64,000 bases of DNA from Utricularia gibba. Lineage: Eukaryota; Streptophyta; Magnoliopsida; Lamiales; Lentibulariaceae. A model generated the notes under the pieces. The model did no database searches, was not told where the DNA came from, and saw nothing but the letters and a program-made list of their open reading frames with translations. The stretch spans positions 3,596,001 to 3,660,000 of the forward strand of contig CM007992.1 in NCBI GenBank assembly GCA_002189035.1, given 5' to 3'. Positions 56,110 through 64,000 of the stretch are shown here, one piece after another (the stretch's first letter is position 1; every line of letters begins with the position of its first letter). Position numbers and translations under genes: made by a program.

Positions 56110-58126
56110 ATGTCACGTTCAAAATCGAGGTGTTTGTTTTCCCACTTGAGTGCGTGTGTGTGTGCATATGCTAATTGTTTCTCCTGTTTTTTCGGTTCAT
56201 CGTTCATACATGTGTGTCCGTTTTAATGGGTGTTTTGTGTAATTTCCTTGTTGGGGTGATTGCAGATCAGAAGAGAAGAAGACCCTTCATTGTGGAAACA
56301 TTTCTGTGTCGAAGCTTTGTAAGGGAGGTTCAATCCGGTGGCAGGTGGATGAAGATGCCCTTAAGTCCGTTTCCAGAAATTCGTCTGATGTTTCATCTTT
56401 TTCCAAGGTATTTTCCTCGATCAGGAATGTCATCATGAAACGTGGGTTGTGTTGAACTTATTTCAATTGGTGTGTGTAGCCTCGGGTTAGAGCCATGTTG
56501 ATGCAGCTGGAGGAGATGGAGCGGGAGCTGCGTGGGACTAAGGAGAAATTGGATGTTAGTGAGATGGAAAAGTTTCAGCTTCTCGATAAGCTTGAGGAGG
56601 TGAAAGATGAGTCGAATATGAGGGCCGCCGTAGCGGCCGAGGAGAATCGGCGGTTGAAGACGTCAATATTTCATTCGGACAACGACCGGAAGGCGAGGGA
56701 TGAACGGATCAAGGTATTGGAACGGGGGATGGCTGAGAAGGAGGAAATTTTGAGAGATTTGAGGGAGAGGGAGAAGCGTTTGATGCTTCTGCTTTCTGAG
56801 AACGAGAAGAGGATCCAGGAGTTGCAGCGCACAGTTGCTGATTCATTATCTCTTCATGGTAAGCTTGATTCTTCTCCTGTATCTCAAGGTGGAGAAGCTG
56901 AATCCAATCTGCGAAATGAGCTGCAAGAGGTGAAGGAGAATCTAGCGCAGGCTGAAGAAAGGGAGAAGAGGATGCAAAAGGAAATGGAAATGCTGAAGAG
57001 CGAGTGCAAGAAGTCTGAGGAAGCCATGGATGGCTTTGCTTTCGCCCTCAAGGAAGTGAATACTGAATTAAAGCATGTAAAGGAGAGGCTGGAGTTTAAG
57101 GAAGACGAACTGGAACACGTTAGAGTCGAAGCTGATCGGTTGAAGGAAATGCTTCGCAGCAGCGAGGAGAAATACCAGAAGCAGATCCGGGAAGCCAACC
57201 AGGAGGCTGAGTTACACAGAAACATAGCAGACCGCTATAAACTGGAAGCTGAAGAGTCGCTTTTGGCGTGGAATGAGAAGGAGATGGGATTTGTGGGTTG
57301 CATCAAAAGCGCAGAAGAGGAGAAGGCAATGGCACAGCGTGAGAGCCGCAAGCTCACGGAATCCGTTCGAGCAGCCGAAAACGAAAAAAGGGCAGCGAAA
57401 GAAGAAAATTTCAAGCTGAGGGATATACTGAAACAGGCCATCAGCGAAGCGAATGCAGCAAAAGCTGCAGCTGGGATAGCTAGAGAAGAGAACTCCTTTC
57501 TCAAGGACTGCCTTGCAGACAAGGAGGAGGCATTGCTTTTGCTAACCAAAGAAAACGAGCGGTATCGAGTTAGCGAAGCTGCAGCGATTGAAAACGCCAA
57601 GCAATTGAGGATCTTGTTATCAACAGTCTCATCAGATTGCAATGATAAGAATCAGAGTGAGCTTCTGATGTTCACAGCCCATTTGGATGGTGAAAATGAG
57701 GAGCCAAGTTTGAATAAAACCTTCAGTTTCAGTCTTGAAGATTTGAAGTTTTTGAATGGCCCTGAAGATGAGATCATTTTACATGAAGATCCAGCGAAAG
57801 CAGCAGTTCTCAAGGGCTCAATATTTGATACCAATGCAGAGACACCCAAATCGGAGCCACGAACTCCACAGTCGGTGTTTACTCGTCGTCATCAGAGAAG
57901 ACATTCTTATGCAATATCAGAGGGTGGAAGCGGGCCGAATTCGGAGGATTACGATCATTTCGATTCGGGGCACGATGATTCCGACTCCGAGAAACATTCG
58001 CACAGACGAGTCAAAACAATGTTCAGGCGTGTCGGGGATCTGCTGACTATCAGAAGAGGAGGGATCCATAAGAAAGAGGCGTCCATTGATTCCCTGATTG
58101 TTGCCCATTCTCCACATGAGAAATGA
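56110..58126 (+). CDS. WEB-family-like long coiled-coil protein, 3 exons
   Basis: Exons 56110-56129, 56266-56407 and 56480-58126 give 602 residues. Exon 1 codes for only MSRSKS plus two bases; its use is supported by phase and by the basic Ser-rich start normal for such proteins. Exon 2 gives SEEKKTLHCGNISVSKL...SSFSK. Residues about 60-430 form a nearly continuous heptad coiled coil rich in Glu, Lys, Arg and Leu (LEEMERELRGTKEKLDVSEMEK, SEEAMDGFAFALKEVNTELKHVKERLE). The tail is Ser/Asp-rich (FTRRHQRRHSYAISEGGSG, HDDSDSEKHSHRRVKTMFRRVGDLL). The architecture and the AMxxxAxALxEVxxE phrase recall plant WEB family proteins, some linked to chloroplast movement. That role is not demonstrated here; a cytoskeletal or scaffold function is the safest guess. 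Confidence 0.82.
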
Positions 58127-58270
58127 GATCACTCGCGTTTGTAAAGCATTTTTCACACACAGCGCATACTCTCTGTCTTACCATAGATTCATATACAACG
58201 AACACAGTCATCTTCTTATTTCGAAACTGGTTTGATCCAAACTAGCGGATTCGATCGATTCCATTATTGA

Positions 58271-58769
58271 ATGGAAAACCCAGACCCATCTTTTCTCGCC
58301 TCTGAAGCCATCACGTGCGTATCCTGCGACGGCGGTACCCCATCCAACGCCTTCAGTCTCGATGATTTTTTTCAGTTCTGGAGTACGCGGCCCTCGTTTC
58401 CACGGCGGCGATACCTATTTCCCTCGCGTCGAATCGTATACTGCTACTCATTGGGGGAATTTTGCGAAGCAACTTTCTGGTGGGTTAACGTGCGCTTCTC
58501 ATCATCGGCTTCGTAGATGGGACGGGGATAGGGGCGGAGGGGTAGTGGCCGAAAATTACCGAAAAACTGGCCGCGTCTGTGCCGATTGAGAAGGTGGGAA
58601 TCTGGATACAGAAAACCCTCAAAGATCCCCATCTTGAGGTAAATCAAACCTCTGAATTGAGAAAATTCAGATTTCATTTTGAAAGATCGCATTTTGGTTA
58701 CAGGTATCGGCGTTACCCAGAGAAATTCTCTCAAGACTCGAGCTTTGGTTGCTGATAGGGAAGTTTTAG
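58271..58769 (+). pseudogene. possible small gene of unknown function, broken by two homopolymer shifts
   Basis: Starts MENPDPSFLASEAITCVSCDG and runs to LDDFF. Removing one T from the T7 run at 58366-58372 lets it continue as SSGVRGPRFHGGDTYFPRVES...HWGNFAKQLSGG. Removing one A from the A4 run at 58552-58555 then continues into EKLAASVPIEKVGIWIQKTL. A normal GAG|GTAAAT donor at 58638/58639 and TTACAG acceptor before 58704 add VSALPREILSRLELWLLIGKF and a stop at 58767-58769. The stitched reading has natural composition and a sensible splice, but I do not recognise the protein. It begins only 145 bp after the WEB-like stop. It may be a real gene with assembly errors or a decayed one; the chain is my inference. 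Confidence 0.4.
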
Positions 58770-58779
58770 GAGTAAGAAA

Positions 58780-59151
58780 AGCTTTCCCAGACCCTGAAGA
58801 CGAGATTGTGTTAAATGTTGAGTTTTAGAAGACAAAAGAAATGGTTTAATTCTATTCATACCAGTAGATCGAGTACCATATGTATGTTAGAGCAGGCGAC
58901 TCGTCTAGTTCGCTTTGTTGTCTATCTGGGTGTAGGGCCAGAGGAGCATGGAACCGTTAAAGCGTTCCTTTATGGTGCCTGATCCTCGATGATGATCATG
59001 ATAGATAGTGAGCGTTAACGCTATTTCCGGCCCCTCCCCCGGAGTAGCCGTTCCCCACCACCATTCCTCTTCATTCAGATTCTGTCTGCACACCCACACT
59101 GTAGAAGAGTAAGCATAGCTTCGTTTGGAAGCGCTGGATCGGAATCTGAGA
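58780..59151. other. intergenic / promoter region
   Basis: No gene is seen. It lies upstream of the next small gene; a CCCTCCCCCGGAG patch is present at about 59030. Confidence 0.5.
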
Positions 59152-60115
59152 ATGGCGGCCGATTCCAGTAATGGGGTGAGATTCCTTTTCCTCTATGTGT
59201 TCCTCATTCTTCCGATTTGGACTGCATTTCGTTTTCTTCCCGCATTCAATGGCTAGATCCGTAGGCTACAGTGTCCGTCATTTGGTGAAAATGAAGTGCT
59301 GTTTCGCTTAGCATTGAGTGCATAAATCCCTGATTCAAGATCATATGCATCCATATCTGAACTGTTCTCTGTCGTCAGACGTGCTATTGCTTGGATCCAA
59401 TTTCATCTGGAGTTATTTCTTCCTTCCTCGTCTCTGATGACCTGTGAACTTTCTCAGTGCCACAGTTTCCATACAGTCATGGTTCTCCCCAAGGGAACCA
59501 CCGGCCTGCAATGTGAACCATCCCGGTTCAACATCGACTTGGTTCCCGAAGTGGTTCCCATCGGAGTGAAGAGTGAAATGTGCCTGAACTCTGAGCCTAC
59601 TCTGTTGACTGGGATCAAAGTGAAGGTGGAGAACTACGTGCCCTGCATCACAGACATCGACAGCGAGATGGGGAATTCAGACCTGAGAAGTGATCACTCA
59701 AAAGTGGTTTGTCGCCTACTCAAAACTCCCCAGCATTTCTTTTCCAGTGTAACACGAACATTTCTTCTCTGCAGCGGGCGGTGCTGAGAGAGCTGTATCT
59801 TCAAATACGGGAGAAGTTCATGGTGCTGGCGAATGACAAAACAGACCTCCATAAGGTCATCTCAAGAGGTAGCCTGAATCCATTTCTCTAACGCGATGTG
59901 ATTGGTTTGCTTGAACCAACAGAAGGATAGTGCTGCAATTTCATACTTTTGTGCTAATGCAGATAAAGTCCATGATATCCCCTGCCATAGATCTAGAAGC
60001 TACAGACGGTCTTCTTCCTTCAACTCAAGGAGAGTCGTTCTCCTTTCATCAGTTCTGTAAGCCGCGCAACACCCCCTCATATACTACTCCAGAACAGCTT
60101 CAGAAAGCACTGTAG
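59152..60115 (+). CDS. unrecognised small plant protein, 4 exons
   Basis: Proposed exons are 59152-59175 (MAADSSNG), 59458-59706, 59775-59868 and 59997-60115, giving 161 residues with consistent phases. Exon 2 encodes CHSFHTVMVLPKGTTG...FNIDLVPEVVPIGVKSEMCLNSEPTLLTGIKVKVENYVPCITDID. Exon 3 gives a helical RAVLRELYLQIREKFMVLANDKTDLHKVISR. For exon 4 a TAG acceptor before 59997 yields EATDGLLPSTQGESFSFHQFCKPR...TPEQLQKAL, protein-like in composition. The stronger-looking CAG acceptor before 59963 would instead give an Arg/Ser-rich tail ending at 60060 (154 residues). I know no family for it. There is no signal peptide or membrane segment. Exon assignment is inferred. Confidence 0.6.
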
Positions 60116-60368
60116 GTACAAGAAGGGACACCGCTGATGAATGCATGGTTCCTCTTCAGGTCGATCATGGGGACAATCATTTTGATACATATGACGCTTC
60201 GCTTGAGAAAAACCTGTAACGGATCTGGAAACCTGTGAAGAAAGAGGAAGCTTTCCACATTTTTCATTGATTGTTTCTCTAGCCAATAACTTGATGCTTT
60301 GAAGGGCAATATTGATTTAAAGTGACGCCCAAAAGTAAATATATATAATATAATGCTTTCCATACAAC

Positions 60369-60441
60369 GACTCCGTGGCCCAATGGATAAGGCGCTGGTC
60401 TACGGAACCAGAGATTCTGGGTTCGATCCCCAGCGGAGTCG
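60369..60441 (+). tRNA. tRNA-Arg (anticodon ACG)
   Basis: Full cloverleaf: acceptor arms GACTCCG and CGGAGTC pair perfectly. The D arm is GGCCCAATGGATAAGGC-type and contains the A box. The anticodon stem CTGGT/ACCAG closes the loop CTACGGA, with ACG at the anticodon positions. The T arm CTGGGTTCGATCCCCAG contains the B box, and the discriminator base is G. CCA is not encoded, as expected for a nuclear gene. There is no intron. A T4 tract at about 60448 can end Pol III transcription. Confidence 0.96.
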
Positions 60442-60741
60442 GCTCCATTTTATTACATTTTTACGCATTTTATTTATTTTTCTATTTAAATTGGGAGGAT
60501 AAATCAGATCATCCCTATCTTCTTTTGCGCAAATTAAAATAAAAATTTAATACTAAAAATTAAAGATGAATAACAATCTGCTTTCCATAGTCCGTTACTT
60601 TTTGTTCGTATTTAACACGTTGGGTTATGATGACGACAAAAGCAGCCTAAAAGCTTTTACAAAGTGCATCGATGCGCATTTGATGCCACATTGAAACGGC
60701 GGCGTTTCGTTCCATCACCCTGCTGCTGGCGGACGGATGCC
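60442..60741. other. spacer between tRNA-Arg and annexin
   Basis: An AT-rich 300 bp holding the Pol III terminator of the tRNA and the promoter of the annexin. No other gene is seen. Confidence 0.6.
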
Positions 60742-60751
60742 TATATATATA
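60742..60751 (+). promoter_or_regulatory. TATA box of the annexin gene
   Basis: TATATATATA lies 65-75 bp before the start codon. Confidence 0.7.
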
Positions 60752-60815
60752 TGTGAGCGTGCAGTGTGCTCCCATCCATTTCGGACTCCTCGCAAAACGC
60801 GTAGCTCGATCGGCA

Positions 60816-62203
60816 ATGGCTTCTCTCAGAGTTCCGGCATGCGTTCCCACGGCGGCGGAGGATGCCGAGCATCTCAGGAAAGCTTTCGCCGGTTCGTTTA
60901 ATTTCCCTGCCTGTTTTGCTTCCTTCGTTGCGGATCCGGCGCTCTTACTTGCAACACTGGACTGCATTGAACTTGAAATATCCTTTGTTTTCTAATTTTC
61001 GTTTTCTCTGTTTGATCCGTGTCTTTTCCGTGGGATTAGGGAAAAATTAGATCAGCAATTTCGGTTGTTTGGGCATCCGTTATGGTTTTGATTTGGCTAT
61101 GGTTTTCAGGATTGGGAACAAATGAAGCATCCGTTATCCGCATTCTGGCGCATCGGAACGCAGCGCAGAAGAAGTTGATTCGCGATGCTTATTCTGCTCT
61201 GTATAATGAGGATCTTCTCAAGGAGTTGGAGAAAGAAATCTCCGGTGATTTTGAGGTAATTTCTTGAACCCCATGGAGAGGATGATTTTGAAGGCCTATG
61301 ATTCCCGTGTCTCCTCCATTTTTTACAGCGTGCGATGCTTCTCTGGACCCTTGATCCATCTGAGCGCGACGCTCAATTGGCTAATGAAGCGCTGAAAAAG
61401 AATTCCAGTTCTTCAAACTTCGTTATCATGGAAATTGCTTGCACCAGGCCACCGCATGATCTTGTGAAAGTTAGGCAAGCGTACCATGCTCGCTACAGGA
61501 AATCCCTTGAAGAAGATGTTTACTCTTACACAACTGGAGACCTGAGGAAGGTGAAACCTTCTGAACAAAAAATGCATTCCAATTTACATATATATGCATC
61601 CCATGACCTTTTTGAAACAGCTCTTGGTCCCTCTTGTGAGCACATTCCGGTACGATGGTGATGAGGTTAACAAAACGGTTGCGAAGTCTGAGGCGAAGAT
61701 ACTTCACAATAAGATAACCCACAATGCCTTCGCTGATGAGGAGCTGATCAGGATCATTTCAACAAGGAGCAAAGCTCAACTGAATGCAACCCTCAACCAC
61801 TACAATGATCTATTTGGAAACTGCATCAAGAAGGTAGAAGATAGATATCCATCCCCGGCCCACACAATCTCTCTTACATTCATGACATCCCTTTCTCTTG
61901 TAGGATCTGAAAGCAGATTCGAAACCCGATGGGTACTTAACACTCCTCAGAGCAACCATTAAGTGCTTGACCACTCCAGAAAAATACTATGAGAAAGCTC
62001 TGCGTGGGGCGATGAAGGGTCTGGGAACCGATGAACGGACTCTAACCCGCGTGATCGTTACTCAAGCTGAGTCCAATATGCTGAAGATCAAGGAGGAGTA
62101 TTACAAAAGGAACAGCACTCCCCTGGAGAAAGCTCTCGCCGGCGACACTTCCGGCGATTACCAGAAACTGCTTATTGTCTTGGTGGCACAGCATGATGCT
62201 TGA
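60816..62203 (+). CDS. annexin, ANN2-like, 5 exons
   Basis: Exons 60816-60891, 61110-61255, 61329-61550, 61621-61833 and 61904-62203 give 318 residues, the usual plant annexin length. Four annexin repeats are visible. Repeat I starts [31 protein letters not shown], with a type II calcium site (GLGT, and the acidic ISGDFE about 40 residues on). Repeat IV has [22 protein letters not shown] and a second GxGT plus GDTSGDY site. Repeats II and III lack the loop, as in most plant annexins. [19 protein letters not shown] and [16 protein letters not shown] match the ANN2/6/7 group. Annexins bind acidic membranes with calcium and act in secretion, growth and stress. It converges with the membrane protein gene, 187 bp away. 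Confidence 0.95.
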
Positions 62204-62390
62204 ACCATCCCCCTGATTCCATCATTACACATAATTTAACACCATGGGTTCTCGTTTCAAAGCTTACCCATCTGAACTAGACAACCAATTACACCAAATT
62301 CAAAACTTTGCAGTACTGCAGAGAACGTAAAATTACAGTTGATTGATATTTGAAATTGAAGGTTACAAAAAAAGTAAAAAAAAAAAAGAT

Positions 62391-63557
62391 TCAATTTTTT
62401 TTACCATCGTCTTCCCCGCCTTCAAAATAACACTTCCTCCCACGATCAAGTCTCCCCAGAAGGCAAATCAGAACGAAAGACGCGGCGTAGAGCGCGTGAG
62501 CTTTCCAGCTCGTCCTCGGCGGCTGCCGCAGGATGGCTCTGTGGAACACCGTCACGTAATAATGAAGTCCCACTGCAAATCCCACAAAAGTGTACCCCAG
62601 GCTCAGCAACCTCGTCCCCAACCCAGTTTCCGTGGAGAAAACCAGGACCAGGTACATCAGGAGAAGCAGGAGATACAGCACGTAGGACAGCGTCTGCAGC
62701 ACTTGAACGGCGACGTAGGTGGACTGGGCAGACGTGCAGAAGAATCGGAGCGGCTCTAATCCCGTGATTAAGGAGGATAAACAGAGGATTGAGAAGTAAA
62801 TCGCGAGGTAAACCTGGATGAAGATGAGCATCTTCTGCAAGGAAAAATGCGCTTTGATTCGATTGAAGATTAGGGTTACGAGTACGAGGGGGATGAGTAT
62901 GAATGCCAAGGAGACGATCGAAGCGATTGTGGATGCGTATTTGTTGCCGACGTAGGGTTTGAAGCCTTTCGCGAACTGTTTGCTGTATCTGTTGAGGTAT
63001 GATTTTGAGGTTTTCGAAATTCTCTGCAAATCTGGAACTATTGTTTGTTGGAATCTGGCTGGGAGTTCCCTGATCTCTGCAACGAGATCATCGTCTTCAT
63101 CATTTGGTGAGATGGGCTGCTGCTTTTTCTGCACTTTCTTGACACTGGTTTTGAAATTGGTCTTTGCCTCCTCCGATTTGGCCGTCTTGTTCATGGCTGC
63201 TAGATCTGTAGAAGTATCCAGAACTGAAGCTTTTGCAGTTGGTTTGGAGGTGGAGTTGAATTTCTTGAGCTTGGGTTTGAGTAACGGTGTTTCGGGATGG
63301 ATGGTTGTGTTTCTGGGCGGTACGTGGGATTTCAAGATGTTGGTCTGGTTCTTGATGGAACCAAGCCTGTTGCTGCTGGCGATGGTTTTTGTCCGGTCTA
63401 CCTTCTTCTTGATATCCATAGGCTTCTCCTCTTCACCTTCATCAGTCTGCAGCAAATGCCGATTCTGTAAATGGGAAGCAGAGATCACCCCAGAATTGAT
63501 CACAAGGAGAAGCAAGAGCAGTAAACTCCAGGGGCCTTTTGGGAGTGAAGAAGCCAT
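62391..63557 (-). CDS. plant membrane protein of unknown function
   Basis: Intronless frame of 388 residues. A signal peptide (about 1-27, SLLLLLLLVINSGVISA) leads into a hydrophilic, Lys/Thr/Ser-rich stretch of about 170 residues with several NxS/T sites, probably lumenal or extracellular. About five or six hydrophobic helices then run from about 210 to 370 (STIASIVSLAFILIPLVLVTLIF, IFIQVYLAIYFSILCLSSLI, LYLLLLLMYLVLVF, HALYAASFVLICLLG). The HYYVTVFHRAILRQPPRTSWKAHALYA segment looks conserved, and I vaguely recall it from uncharacterised plant proteins. The C-terminus is charged (EGGEDDGKKN). No catalytic motif is recognised; the protein could be a secretory-pathway membrane component. Confidence 0.82.
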   Translation of the reverse strand: MASSLPKGPWSLLLLLLLVINSGVISASHLQNRHLLQTDEGEEEKPMDIKKKVDRTKTIASSNRLGSIKNQTNILKSHVPPRNTTIHPETPLLKPKLKKFNSTSKPTAKASVLDTSTDLAAMNKTAKSEEAKTNFKTSVKKVQKKQQPISPNDEDDDLVAEIRELPARFQQTIVPDLQRISKTSKSYLNRYSKQFAKGFKPYVGNKYASTIASIVSLAFILIPLVLVTLIFNRIKAHFSLQKMLIFIQVYLAIYFSILCLSSLITGLEPLRFFCTSAQSTYVAVQVLQTLSYVLYLLLLLMYLVLVFSTETGLGTRLLSLGYTFVGFAVGLHYYVTVFHRAILRQPPRTSWKAHALYAASFVLICLLGRLDRGRKCYFEGGEDDGKKN

Positions 63558-63559
63558 TC

Positions 63560-64000
63560 GAGCTCTTTATTGAGATCTGAAACAGAGACTGGCCCTGGAA
63601 GTGGAATCAGCAGGGAGAAGAAGAATCACTCAAGTGGAGATTTACAACACGGAGGAGGAAAGGAGTCACTCACTCGGCAACATCAGTGTCCACATAAAGC
63701 AGCAGATGCAGATTCGGATCCAGTCTGAGGTCACATGGTCCAGAGTTTCTCCACTGCACCGCGCAACGCGGTTCCATATTTAATCTCCCTTCTCTCCTGT
63801 AACGAACTACATGCGCCTCTGTCGGTTGCAAACACAACAGCCATCACTGCATAGACCTTGTTATGCTGCCATTAATGCCGAGCTAGCAGCGACACTATGA
63901 AATACAGGGAGAAAGAACCCTCAAAGTATTTTGTACCACTCGTGACGTTACAGTTGGGGGACCTACAACAAAGGCATTTCTTTTTCACTGAACGCCCACT
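63560..64000. other. upstream region of the membrane protein gene, window edge
   Basis: No gene is seen. It should hold the minus-strand promoter and leader of the membrane protein gene. Confidence 0.5.

Noticed and set aside
62959-63573. 204-codon plus-strand frame
   Set aside because: It is antisense to the membrane protein gene, whose signal peptide and helices make the minus strand the clear coding strand.

Overview
This is a nuclear genome window from a flowering plant, most likely a eudicot. The evidence is spliced genes with short GT-AG introns, plant-only families (AP2/ERF, R2R3-MYB, pentatricopeptide repeat, D-type cyclin with an N-terminal LxCxE, WEB-type coiled coil, GF14 14-3-3, LRR-III receptor kinase), long AT-rich intergenic DNA and Tourist-like MITEs flanked by TTA/TAA duplications. 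The species cannot be named from the sequence.

Layout. 1-6,860 is intergenic: a 0.9 kb element with terminal inverted repeats, degenerate tandem repeats, a GC-rich island without a recognisable gene, and a possible decayed LTR/promoter stretch. 6,863-8,170 holds an ERF gene (minus strand) whose upstream region carries a ~255 bp near-perfect inverted repeat and, further out, a 267 bp MITE. 8,200-12,780 is AT-rich and nearly empty. 12,839-20,690 holds an aspartyl protease (+), a PPR protein (-), a plant hypothetical protein (-), a Nudix hydrolase (+) and a BAP31-like ER membrane protein (+). 22,549-31,431 holds an LRR receptor-like kinase (+), a MYB20/43/85-type factor (-), a GH17/X8 beta-1,3-glucanase (+) and a BOU-type mitochondrial carrier (-). 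33,156-44,615 holds SKIP34 (-) and an ecdysoneless/SGT1 homologue (+) that diverge from a 205 bp interval, then an AIG1/bHLH106-type factor, a kappa/lambda-type 14-3-3 and a CYCD2/4-like cyclin. 48,059-53,677 holds two tandem subgroup Ia bHLH genes. 54,795-63,557 holds histone H3.3, a WEB-like coiled-coil protein, two unrecognised small genes, tRNA-Arg(ACG), an annexin and a membrane protein of unknown function (-).

The genes do not form one pathway; this is an ordinary gene-dense euchromatic stretch. No cluster or new multi-gene system was found. The most distinctive points are the hairpin element upstream of the ERF gene, a set of short upstream ORFs (including a bare ATG-TAA) before the cyclin, the tandem bHLH pair with conserved core promoters, and a recurring pattern of single-base homopolymer indels that break otherwise intact genes (BOU carrier C-terminus, first tandem bHLH, small gene at 58.3 kb). 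That pattern may reflect assembly error rather than biology. Exon boundaries were inferred by eye from GT/AG sites, reading phase and recalled family similarity; no alignment or transcript data were available.
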